A DNA stretch of 64,000 nucleotides from Auanema rhodensis (taxonomy: Eukaryota; Nematoda; Chromadorea; Rhabditida; Rhabditidae): assembly GCA_964057225.1 (NCBI GenBank), contig OZ059895.1, forward strand, positions 9,238,001 to 9,302,000, written 5' to 3'. Under the pieces are notes generated by a model. The model was not told the DNA's origin. It saw only the letters and a program-made list of their open reading frames with translations, and did not search any database. Positions 1 through 10,923 of the stretch are shown here, one piece after another (position 1 is the first letter of the stretch; each line of letters opens with the position of its first letter). Made by a program: the position numbers and the translations under genes.

Positions 1-888
1 TTAGCCATTTGCTCCATTTAGGACAAAGGCTCGGATAACAATCAGACAGAACGAAAGGAAATTCCAAATATGGTAGCTCAAAACTACGAAGTCGAACGAA
101 TCAAAAACTTGTAATCATTATTGACAAGCTTTTGCATGTAAAAAATATATATTATTAAGAATAAAATAAATGTTAGACTATATTTGATATATTTAATGAA
201 GAATATGAATAATATATGTTGGTACTATAGAGAATAGAAAAGATTAAAACATCATATAAATAAATGAGAAACAACATATATGTCAGTATATGTAAATAAA
301 TATGAAAATATAGTTGAACTTATTGAAAACACTCCAAATCTTAAATAATAAGAGAGGAAAGTGAATGAATGAGAAACATACATAGATCAGTCAGTTAGTG
401 AGGATTTGCATGATAATGCAACAAGATCCTTTAATTAGTCCATCCGGTCAATAGTGCTACTAAATTAGGTTTTCTCCAACGCGCAGCTTATTTAGGACGG
501 AAAATGCTAATAAAATTGGGAAATCGTGTAGATTTGTCTAAGTAAACACCTTGCTTACTTATACAATTATTAAACACATGAAGTTCTTTGACTAAAAGAG
601 AAATATTACATTTTAAGGAGGCGTTGGCATAAAGGTGCCAGTCACTATTATTCCCAAGTGACAAACATGAAAAATCAAAACGTACTCAAAGAAGTAACTT
701 GGATATTCTTTATCATATTCACATCTCCTAGTCGTATCGATGATCATGATGAAAGTCAAGCTATTCCAAGTCTCTAACCAATATAAACACACATATATTA
801 TGCAAACTTTTTTAAAAAAGAAACAGAAACTATATAAATCTCTTTAAAAAAAAATCTTTTTTTAAAAATTATAATAAATAAAATAGTA

Positions 889-965
<77 letters not shown>

Positions 966-1260
966 TAAATCAAATAATTGCTGATAAATTCATATAGTAC
1001 AAATGAAATTATTCAAATTTATATGACGTTTTCACGTGGCATTTTCTCATTTTTTATCAACGCAATGAATGACTCGGTCAGGTATTTCTCCCAAGGCAAG
1101 CATATTGCTTTTATATTCAGAAAAAAAATTCCATACTAAAGCTATTTTCAGTAAGATCGCAGTCTATTCTTCTACTTTGTTTCATAAAATTCATAGCTGG
1201 TATTCTTATATTTTCTATATATTATTAAAATAAAAATAGTTGGTATATTTCTACAATGCG
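1..1260. other. Gene-free AT-rich stretch
   Basis: No coding exon can be supported here. The stretch is A/T-rich with many stops in all frames and contains one long GA microsatellite. It may hold 5' non-coding sequence of the gene that ends at 2036, but no exon boundary can be fixed. Confidence 0.5.
889..964. repeat. (GA)n microsatellite
   Basis: About 76 bp of almost pure GA dinucleotide repeat, interrupted twice by an extra A (AAAG). It lies in non-coding sequence. Confidence 0.95.
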
Positions 1261-1570
1261 CTAATGTTTTTGGAAGAAAGAAGCACGCAAGTCAAATCTC
1301 TCAGCAGGTAAAAATGATTTGTGTAGAAATATATTTCCAGAATTTAGAAGCAAGGAAGTGGAATAGTAGGAGTTGGTGGCCCAGAAGAGATAAAAGGTGA
1401 ACCTGCTAGCCGGCTTAAAGAGGTAAATTTCAGATGTATACTTCGCCATGCATATATTTTTTGAAAGAATAAAGAAATAGATAAGCAAAATCAGATAATA
1501 CAAAAAGCTGAAGATACAAAAATGACTCCAAAGGAGGTAAAGTTTTGTGCAAAATAGTTTTACACATTAG

Positions 1571-2036
1571 GCTGTCAGGAACGTATTGCACAAGGTAAGG
1601 AAGTGCGAAAAAAGACGGATTATGCTACCTTTTTGGATGTCAGCAGTGATTGGGAAGACACTTCCAGGAGCACTAATGTAAGTGAAATTATCTGTTTTCT
1701 TATGTTTAGATTTAGAAAGACAAGTGTAAGACTCCCAAAGAAAATACTATGAAAGATCAAAATCAGAGAGGTAACGAACTCAATCTACCGGAGGGTCAAA
1801 AAAATGAAAAGGAATTGAAAAGTGAGAACATGAGTGAGAAGAAAGTCAACCTGGATAACGAAAGGAAAAGCGAAAAAGAAACAAAAGATGATGAAGAAAA
1901 GGAAGCTAGACAGAGGGAAGAGTCACCACCAGGGCAACTTGCTGCAAAACCAAGAGAAACAGGCGGTCAAGACGAAAATGTTAAAAAAAAAGAAAACGAA
2001 GATAAATTCAAAGCAAAAAAATTAAAAACTGTTTAA
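1571..2036 (+). CDS. Unrecognised Lys/Glu-rich protein, C-terminal part
   Basis: Two exons join cleanly in one frame. Exon 1571-1677 encodes a stretch containing RIAQGKEVRKKTDYATF. It is followed by a 38-bp GT..AG intron and exon 1716-2036, which ends at TAA. The last 100 residues are dominated by Lys, Glu and Asn with no hydrophobic core, so this tail is probably disordered. An AATAAA lies 25 bp after the stop. Upstream sequence (about 1260-1540) contains short open blocks and AG/GT pairs that look like further small exons, but I could not join them without stops, so the 5' end is missing here. I do not recognise the family; the only conserved-looking part is the QGKEVRKKTDYATFLDVSSD block. 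Confidence 0.5.
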
Positions 2037-2060
2037 TCTTTTATTATATATTTATATATT

Positions 2061-2066
2061 AATAAA
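2061..2066 (+). terminator. Poly(A) signal AATAAA
   Basis: Canonical hexamer 25 bp after the stop codon at 2036, and only 20 bp before the stop of the convergent membrane-protein gene. Confidence 0.5.
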
Positions 2067-2086
2067 AATATTTTTTGTCAAAGTAT

Positions 2087-3028
2087 TTATAAGTTGTTAT
2101 TAGCTTCTTTTTGGCAAGGTTGTGAGGCTGGAACCACCTCCTGAATCTAGTTGCAAATATAATTTATAGAATAAAGCAGGCAAACCTTCGAATATGATAG
2201 ATAGTTGTTGAAAACCTGGAGGAAGCACATGTTAAAAGCCACAGTAATATGCAAAGTTATTGCGCCTAGATACATCCAAAATGGTCCGAGTTTCGCATAA
2301 AACTTTTCGGAATTAACGAACTTATGAGGTATGCTTTCAATATAAGCATTTCTATTTCCTACAATAAAACACACATAGTAAATGATAATTGAAGAGGAAT
2401 TTACCTATTGCCATAGTTAAGACAACGCTCGCTGCTACCACATCAGTGAAAAACATCAGGCATTTGATAATTGTTTTATGCCAGAGAACAAAATGGGTAT
2501 GATTGAAAGCTATGCCAACAATCTGTCAGAAAACAAAAATTAATACTTAAATTTGTTCTTAAAATCTTACAGCTAAGCAGATCCCAGTGAAGTATAATAT
2601 TCCAACGGTAGTAATAACTACTCGAAAAATAATAATATTATAGAAATATCCATTTCTTTCCATAGTATAATAAGTTAATCCAATTAAAACAATAAGAAAA
2701 ATCTATATAAGACACAATTCATAAGATTAAGAAGTTAAACAAAATTACTTGAACAGCACAAGTTAGCAGAGCTGATGTAGATACATGGAAAAGTTCACAG
2801 CAAGCTGTTGGATAATGTGGACGACATCGTGATTCAATCTATAAAATAAATTATATATTTTCTTTATTAATATTAGTTTAGTTTTACCATGAAAAGAGAA
2901 AGGGAGATGTTTTAAAAAATCAGGAAGAATACTTTAAATCGATAATGTTCAATGTAGAATATCAGAACACAAACCGGATTTTGAAAAAAAACTCTTACCT
3001 TAACAGTATCAGTAGTCTTACTTGTCAT
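2087..3028 (-). CDS. Four-helix membrane protein, family unrecognised
   Basis: Six exons translate into a protein of about 200 residues. It begins MTSKTTDTVK and has a Cys-bearing segment (SRCRPHYPTACCELFH), then four hydrophobic segments. These include IFLIVLIGLTYY, VVITTVGILYFTGICL, a third around MFFTDVVAASVVLTMAI, and the last around MYLGAITLHITVAFNM. It ends in a short polar tail finishing KEANNNL. Introns are about 45-65 bp. The topology resembles small tetraspan families such as LAPTM/DUF7027-like proteins, but no signature proves this. The start is the first in-frame ATG and lies one base after an AG. The gene is convergent with the preceding Lys/Glu-rich gene; the stops are only 50 bp apart. 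Confidence 0.7.
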
Positions 3029-3494
3029 TCTTCAGCATGAACGATGACTCCCAAAACTAAATGTGTTGTTCGAATCTATATATACTAAAATTAAAAATTT
3101 GAAAGAGTTAGTAATATTTGAGGGGACAAACCTCAGTCGCTGAACAAGAACGGTCAGAATCAAGAATGACCTCATTTTTGCTGATCAATAAACGTCGAAA
3201 CTGGAAAACACAATGACCTTAAGGATTTCGGCCCATTTCATGAACATGATATAGAAATTTTGAGAAGGATAAGTTCTGAAGCCATAATCAGAATGGAATT
3301 ATCTTATACAACACAAAAAAAGAAAAATTTAATGAAAGATATTAAGGTACATCTTATTAACAAATGGTTGAAACAAATCTATTTAATCCATATTATGTCA
3401 TATAATAGTACTTTGTACAAAAACGGCAAAAATTCTCTACGAATATGTTGACAAGACGATAAAAACCCGCTTGAAGTATTTAAAAAAAAGTAAA
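3029..3494. other. Intergenic, no gene seen
   Basis: Separates the start of the membrane-protein gene from the stop of RasGAP copy A, both on the minus strand. A 63-codon plus-strand open frame (3260-3451) has no recognisable features and was not accepted. Confidence 0.5.
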
Positions 3495-6400
3495 CTAGAA
3501 AGGTTTGTGGAGCTTAAGAACTGTTTGTAAAGAGTCAGGAAGAGAAGACATAATATCTATTCTTCTAGAAACTGAAATACTGAGCATATAACAGGCTAAA
3601 GCTGCACTTCCATGCCAAGGAAAAGTGTAAAGTTCACAAGATTCTTCCTAAAATTGACATTAAGGAATTATTTTGTTTTGTGGACCGAACCTTAAATTTT
3701 TGCTTAGAAATGCCATCAAAAAGTTGCCGAAATGTAAGTACGGATCCAGTATCAGTTTCAGAAGCTAATAACGATTTATTGGCAAGAACTTGAACTTGTT
3801 TCACTACGTTTGAAGAAAAGGATTTATCTGTAATTGGTCAAATTTAAATAAAAACTAAGAAAACAAGCTATACCTTTCAATAATATTGGACAAGCAAAAC
3901 GGAGAACTAAAATTACACTTATAATTTTTCGAGATAATAGAAGAGATTCGGTTGAATGTTCTTGAGTTGTTTGGCATATTACTACCAAAATATTACGAAG
4001 GATTTCATTCTGAGAAACAAGATCATTCAAAGATTTAATTATTAGACTGATATGAGCATCCTTAAAAAGAAAAATAACTTTTATGATCTAAAACAATGAT
4101 TAAACCTCTGAAATTTCAGTTGAGTTTTCATCTAACTCCTCTCTTATTAATTCTATAAACTCAGTTCTACATAGAATTTGAAGTAACTGAGATAAAAATG
4201 TTGTCGTTAAAGAATCTTGTCGAAGAATACTGTCAAATGAACTTGTTTCTAATGAGTATGTCATAAGTCTTCTTAAAATTTTAAAATAAATATAAATCAT
4301 CTATTGAGTTATACCTCAGCATTTGATATAACATCTTTTTTCTAAATAAGAAATGTGAGATAACACATACACAGAAAAAGTTTTTTTCTTGTGAAGTCAT
4401 TACATCTGATATCTGTATCATACTATCCATTGGGCAATTTCTATAAATATCCTTGTCTTATATTTTTAAGATTTAAAATTTCAAAAACATACAATAGCCA
4501 ATTATTAAAGGATTCATAACAACATGATTCCAAAACAGGTATTCGTCGTATTCGAAGAGTATAATCTAAGCTTATATTCCTGTCATCAATAATATTACAA
4601 GATTCGTTCAAAGTAAAAGCTCTAAATACTTGGCCTATTAAACAAAATATTATTGTAAACAGAAAAAAAATCCAAATACCTTCTTTATTATTGTTTGAGT
4701 GCGATAGTACAGACAGCTCTATAGTTTCAAAATCAGGCATAAATCTGAATATTAAAGTAAGAATCATATAAATAAATGTATTAGCAGCTTACGGAATAAG
4801 CACGGATTGATCAAATACAACTCTTCCTTTTGTTTTGCTATCAGTAGTCATAGCAGGAATTGGACGAGAAGACCACAGCTATAAATAATTTTCATAATAA
4901 GAAAATCTTGACAAAACTTTTTTTTAAAAAACAGGGCGAATAATAGAAACCTGGACGTTATCAACGCAACAATGAGCTGAGTACAACATATTCTTATGCA
5001 GATCGCTGGATCTAAAATTTAAGAAATATTTTTCAGTTATTACTAGAACCAACCACCTGAACTTATTCACACTTAAAGATAACAAAGATACATGTAAAGC
5101 ACTTCTAGCTAATGGACTAGAAAACCTAAACATGAAAATTTCAAACTCGAGCCTATTACAATGAATTTACCTGAATGTACATATGCAATAAACAAAATCG
5201 AAAACAGTTCTAAAATTAATAAAAACTCCAGTATTAGAATTTTTAACGAATGCACAAGTAAAACGTCCAAAAACAGAATCATCTACTGGAGTAATTGATG
5301 ATTGAGACGACTTAAAAACAAAGTTACGCACTGCCTAAAAAGGATAAACTCTTTTCAAAATAAAAATAGAACAACTTTTATTTCAAATAAAGTTTCCATG
5401 TCACTATGCAATTTCCAAACTAAAAGTCGACCCTTTTTCCACATATGAGATCTAATGCCTGAAAGAAATAATCTTTATTAACCATTCTTCAGGCAATCTA
5501 ACAAACATTTCCATAAAATCTCCACACTGGCTACATTCTGATAATCTAAAGATATAGTTTTCATGTCTTAAAGAAAACTGTTATAGGATATTTCATATAT
5601 TAAGTACCAGATCCAGAAAACGAATAGCAACTGGAACTATAAGATAGAGGAAGATAGCTACCGGAATACAGCACACTTCGAGATAAATTGACACCTCGGT
5701 ATAAAGGCATGTTACAATAACTGAAATAATCCAAATAATCTAGATATAAGAAAGAAAATCAACTTGTCTATTATATGGCCTATCGTAGGAAATCTTCTTT
5801 CGCATAGAAGATAGCCCCATGATTCTGCCTTGATTAAGAACTGTTGTATACTACTATTTCCAATATTAACCAATAAAACAAAATATCCTGTATCTTGTGT
5901 GGGACATGGCTTCAAGAGGAAGGTTCCCTTACCACCTAAATCGGTAAAAAAATAGTAAAATTACGTATTCAATACAAACAAAATAATGTAATCCCAGGAA
6001 ATAATAAATATGGTTAACTATCGTATTTGAAGGAACAAATTGATAAATTGAAATGTAAACGAAATCCTTCCTCATATCGTCTAATTATCATATATAAAGT
6101 AGACAAATAATAAAAACTATTTACCTGATTTTAAAGCATCCAGAGCAGCCGGTAAGAGAACAGGATGAAAACAAGGCAAAGTGTCATTCTTGTTTTTATC
6201 AATCTAAGATAAGTATGATACTATTAAAAAAGGGATTAAACAGTAAGAATACCACAGGATATAGTAATGAAGAATCAACACTACCCATTTGGCCAGATCT
6301 TTCATTTTTAGCATAAACATAATTGCCTTCAGCTTCACCTACTTTTGATAGAATATCACCATACCAAACCCTAAAGAAAGGTAAAAAGCCAATTTCATAA

Positions 6401-6531
6401 AACCTGAACCTTTTTTACTTACTCTATTTGTTTTCCATTTATATATTCCTGCTCGTTGACAGCAATAAATTTATTAGAATTATCCTTAATTATGTATATC
6501 AAAATATATAATAAATAAAACTATATACCAT
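3495..6531 (-). CDS. p120RasGAP-like protein, copy A (N-terminally shortened)
   Basis: Multi-exon gene of the RASA1/vap family, which switches off Ras by stimulating GTP hydrolysis. Domains in order: SH3 (GDILSKVGEAEGNYVYAKNE); SH2 (GTFLLKPCPTQDTGYF through ERRFPTIGHIID); PH (ending VDDSVFGRFTCAFVKN); C2 (VVFDQSVLIPFMPDFETIEL); RasGAP domain. The RasGAP arginine finger lies in SILRQDSLTTTF, and the FLR-type motif reads VLRFACPILL. Compared with the family layout SH2-SH3-SH2-PH-C2-GAP, the first SH2 is missing; its relic is upstream with stops. The first usable ATG (6529-6531) sits directly on the donor preceding the SH3 exon, which would give a one-codon first coding exon. The SH2 has Lys where the phosphotyrosine-binding Arg normally sits. 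The stop follows the family-typical Leu-rich tail. The body is open throughout, so copy A may still be expressed; the start is tentative. Confidence 0.75.
3524..4559 (-). repeat. 1,036-bp near-identical tract, copy 1 (partner 6942-7977)
   Basis: Aligns base for base with 6942-7977 at an offset of 3,418, with one mismatch noticed (3578 C versus 6996 T). It covers exons and introns of the C-terminal half of the RasGAP domain. Identity stops abruptly at both edges, beyond which the paralogs are strongly diverged. This points to recent gene conversion or a duplicated assembly segment. Confidence 0.95.
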
Positions 6532-6665
6532 ATTTTATAAAATACCACCATAAATACAATCGATTTTTAATTTACAGTCAATATCATTTTTCTCATTACA
6601 TGAAAAGAACCGGGCAATTTACTCAAACAGATTGCCATCCAAAAATACTATGGCCCATTGATGCA
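6532..6665 (-). pseudogene. Decayed exon of the first SH2 domain, copy A
   Basis: The reverse strand preserves recognisable pieces of the copy B exon. YFWMAICLSK corresponds to YFCMGMRFTS, and IARFFSC corresponds to DIVRFFSC, but the two pieces are in different frames. There is an in-frame TAG before the first piece and a TAA shortly before the old splice donor. This exon of copy A can therefore no longer encode an SH2 domain, while the homologous exon of copy B (around 9720-9870) is open. Confidence 0.7.
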
Positions 6666-6912
6666 ATAGTTCCATCGAGTTAAATTTCCTTTTAAAGCTA
6701 ATTTAGCATTGGCGCAAAGTTATTTTTAGTATTAACCATCAATTGTGTAAACTAAAACTTTTATGTACAAAACAGAAACAAAACGATAACAATTAACTTC
6801 CGTGAGCTGTATAAAATACTGTGTACATATATTAAATAAATAACAAGGCACATAATTGATAATACATTAATTACATAGAACAATCTGAATATTATTGTTC
6901 TGATTGAAGATT

Positions 6913-9900
6913 TTAACTATCTTTATGCACTTTCAAAAGTTTTTGTAAAGAGTCAGGAAGAGAAGACATAATATCTATTCTTCTAGAAACTGAAATATTG
7001 AGCATATAACAGGCTAAAGCTGCACTTCCATGCCAAGGAAAAGTGTAAAGTTCACAAGATTCTTCCTAAAATTGACATTAAGGAATTATTTTGTTTTGTG
7101 GACCGAACCTTAAATTTTTGCTTAGAAATGCCATCAAAAAGTTGCCGAAATGTAAGTACGGATCCAGTATCAGTTTCAGAAGCTAATAACGATTTATTGG
7201 CAAGAACTTGAACTTGTTTCACTACGTTTGAAGAAAAGGATTTATCTGTAATTGGTCAAATTTAAATAAAAACTAAGAAAACAAGCTATACCTTTCAATA
7301 ATATTGGACAAGCAAAACGGAGAACTAAAATTACACTTATAATTTTTCGAGATAATAGAAGAGATTCGGTTGAATGTTCTTGAGTTGTTTGGCATATTAC
7401 TACCAAAATATTACGAAGGATTTCATTCTGAGAAACAAGATCATTCAAAGATTTAATTATTAGACTGATATGAGCATCCTTAAAAAGAAAAATAACTTTT
7501 ATGATCTAAAACAATGATTAAACCTCTGAAATTTCAGTTGAGTTTTCATCTAACTCCTCTCTTATTAATTCTATAAACTCAGTTCTACATAGAATTTGAA
7601 GTAACTGAGATAAAAATGTTGTCGTTAAAGAATCTTGTCGAAGAATACTGTCAAATGAACTTGTTTCTAATGAGTATGTCATAAGTCTTCTTAAAATTTT
7701 AAAATAAATATAAATCATCTATTGAGTTATACCTCAGCATTTGATATAACATCTTTTTTCTAAATAAGAAATGTGAGATAACACATACACAGAAAAAGTT
7801 TTTTTCTTGTGAAGTCATTACATCTGATATCTGTATCATACTATCCATTGGGCAATTTCTATAAATATCCTTGTCTTATATTTTTAAGATTTAAAATTTC
7901 AAAAACATACAATAGCCAATTATTAAAGGATTCATAACAACATGATTCCAAAACAGGTATTCGTCGTATTCGAAGAGAATAATCCAGGTGCTCTTGAGAC
8001 TCTGACACCTGAGTAGATTCTTGCTCATAAAGTGGAAATCGCCGAAAGATTTGGGCTGCAGCATTGTGAATGAGAAAGAAGATTAAAAAAAAAACTTACA
8101 TTCTTTACCTGTTTCAGAATGTACGAAAACAGAAACCTCCGCTGTTTCTATAGCGGGTACAAATCTGAAAATGTTAGGATTAGATATGCATTACGGTAAT
8201 TCTGCTCACGGCATCAAGAGGAATTGATCGAAAACAACACTGCCATAACATTTCGCCCCAAACATAGGAGGTAGAATTGGAAAAGAGCAGATCTACAATA
8301 CACAATTATAGATCTCAATCATATTCATAAGCAATACATTGACATTATCTACGCTACATTCGGCTGAGTACAGTTTGCTTTTCTTCACTTTACTTGATCG
8401 AAACTTTATAACTGACAAAGAGAGTAGAGCTACCCTATCTACAAATTGTGTGGAAAATCTGAAATAATATAAGCATATCATATAACGAATAGTTTATAAA
8501 ATTTACATACCCGAAATTATAAACACAGAACAAATAATCTGTAACTGTGCGAAAATTTAAAAATATCCCCATTCTAGAATTTTTGATAAATGCGCATGTG
8601 AATCTCCCGAAAACGCTATCATCTACAGGGTAGATAGAAGAATCGGATGATTTAAACTTAATTGTTCGTCCAGTCTACAAATTTAAAATAAACTCTATCA
8701 CTATAAACGTTTCTACCTTCACTTCCATTATTAATTCTGAAGCGTCATCGTATTTCCCTAAGATAATAGTACCCTTTTTCCATAACTGAGATCTCACATC
8801 TGTAAAATGATTAAATGAAAAATGTATATATTGCTCTATCAGCCATACTTTTCCATAAAACATTTACTTCCGCTACAATTTCGTACTTTCTTGTATTAAT
8901 ATCTGAACAATAATAAATTTAAACCATAATAATATTGGTATTATTGTAAACTTACCAGAAAAAGATGTCAAGTAACAACTACAGCTAGAAGACGACGAAA
9001 CATATTTAGTTGAATACAGAATACCTCTTGATAGAGTAATACCGTGATATAGTGGCATACTACAATATCTAACAAAGATGAAGCTGAATGAAACACAAAT
9101 AACAGTATTAATGAAACCTGTCGATTATATGACCAATTGTTGGAAATCTTCGACCACATAACGTATATCCAGACTCCTCGGCTTTAATAAGAAATTGTTG
9201 TATATCACTATCTCCAACATTTGCTAATAGAACAAGAAAACCAGTATCGTTAGAAGACGGTTTTACTAGAAATCCTCCAACACCACCTAAATAATTTTAT
9301 TACGAAAATCTTGAATCGAAGATAATTTACCTGTTTCTAACTCATTTAATGCTGAAGAAAGTAGGAATGGGTGAAAATATGGTAAATTAGTATTTTTGCT
9401 AGTATCAATCTAAAAATCTTAGCAATGAGTACTGTACATTAAATTAGCAGTTACCACAGGGAATAATAAAGATGAATGAACTGTTCCCATTTGTCCGGAT
9501 CGTTCATTACGTGCACATATTATTTCATCTTTACTATCTCCTATTTTGGAAATTATGTCACCTGCTAACAAGCTAAACAATAAAAATAACAAAAAAACAA
9601 TACTAAAATGCTTACGGAAGTTGATGATCCTCTAATTGCTGTAAATCGTGTAAGGTTATGAATCTTTCAATATTGCCCTGAAAAACTCATAGCTATGGAT
9701 ATGTGCTTGATCCTACCATATCTTCAAGAACTGAAGCATTCACAAAATCAAGCCCGCTTAATCTGCCAAACTCATCACTACCACATGAAAAAAAGCGAAC
9801 AATATCAGAAAGAGATGTAAAGCGCATGCCCATACAAAAATAGTGCGAACCAAGAAACAAAATTCTACAATTTCTTAGTAACTAAGTGTTAAACTGAAAA

Positions 9901-10282
9901 AAACTCACGGTGTATGCTCGATTATAGATATAGATTTTAATACAGACAAATAATATTGGCCATAACAGTGACCACGAAGCATAAGAGATCCTGGGGAGAA
10001 AGTCTAAATTATCGGTGTGATTATTATGTTAAAGGCTGTATGAGAAGTTATACTTTTAGAATCTGCTCGGCATCCTCTGTACTAATGTACTTTCCTAGCT
10101 TTAATTTTTTGAGTGAAGAGACCTAAGCATATGATATTAAACTGATATAAAATCTTAAACCATAAAAATCTTGTATTTTGCAAAAATTAAGGCGTTGTAT
10201 AAACTGATATTAAAACATACTAAGTTAAGTGGCTTCGGAGAGTTTTCGCAGCACCATTCACACACCAACCGGTCATCAGCGT
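6913..10282 (-). CDS. p120RasGAP-like protein, copy B (5' end incomplete)
   Basis: Paralog of the next gene downstream and the complete member of the pair. Exons encode a first SH2 (GSLMLRGHCYGQYYLSVL through GMRFTSLSDIVRFFSC), SH3 (GDIISKIGDSKDEIICARN, SGQMGTVHSS), a second SH2 (GVGGFLVKPSSNDTGFLV through CGRRFPTIGHIID), PH (VDDSVFGRFTCAFIKN), C2 (VVFDQFLLMPFVPAIETA) and a RasGAP domain whose last 1 kb is near-identical to copy A. The first SH2 keeps an Arg at the phosphotyrosine pocket; the second has Lys. The earliest exon I can support begins at 10282 after an acceptor (reading ADDRLVCEWCCENSPK) and needs an upstream exon with the start codon, which I could not place. It is divergent from CRTC, so the promoter probably lies in 10283-10923. 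The role is Ras-GTPase activation downstream of receptor tyrosine kinases, by family knowledge. Confidence 0.85.
6942..7977 (-). repeat. 1,036-bp near-identical tract, copy 2
   Basis: Partner of 3524-4559. The introns are as identical as the exons, so selection on the protein cannot explain the identity. The single noticed difference changes one codon (Ser in copy A, Asn in copy B). Confidence 0.95.
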
Positions 10283-10923
10283 CTAAAATAAGAAAAATAA
10301 AACTTTAGTGTATGCACAAACTAACTATTCTTAGCTATAATCATAATATTTTTTAGTTGGTTCTAGTTGAAATTGATGGTTCCAGTTGTATTTGAAATGT
10401 TTCTCAACTTTAAGTTATGAACCGCAAACAGCTGATTAAAAATCCATCATAAACTTCACTCTCATGATACGATGTGAAGCTGACTTAAAATGGTAATTAT
10501 TAGTATTCCTTTTCAATACTTCAATACATTCAATTATTTCTCGATAACAAAATCAAACAACTTAGTTTCTTTCATATTAACTGCGCTTCGGGAAAAAGCG
10601 ATCTCCAAATTTAAAAACTGTAAAATTGAAAATATTATGTAAATACAATCGTTTTTGGTTCATCACATTATTCGATGTACCAAATGATATTTACATTCAA
10701 AAGTCCCGCTATTCGGAAATATTGATGTGCTCTTGCGAATTTAAGCTCCTATTACAATATTAATCATATGCATGCTGGCACAGAGCCACAGCTTACTACA
10801 GTAGTCCGGAAAGCGTCAGGACCGCTTGCAACTGCGGCTGCATCGCATCTACGGCTTTGTAGCTAATATTTCTTTCCTTTGAGATCTATGTTTTTTTAAC
10901 AATATTGCTAGATTTTTTTCATA
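10283..10923. promoter_or_regulatory. Divergent promoter region, RasGAP copy B / CRTC
   Basis: 641 bp between two divergently transcribed genes. It must also contain the missing first exon(s) of RasGAP copy B. The last 150 bp (10740-10860) are distinctly richer in G and C than the surroundings, as expected near a promoter. An AG at 10911 lies 12 bp before the CRTC start. No TATA motif can be singled out. Confidence 0.4.

Noticed and set aside
3260..3451. 63-codon plus-strand open frame
   Set aside because: No motif, Lys/Ile-rich as expected from A/T bias, isolated between two minus-strand genes.
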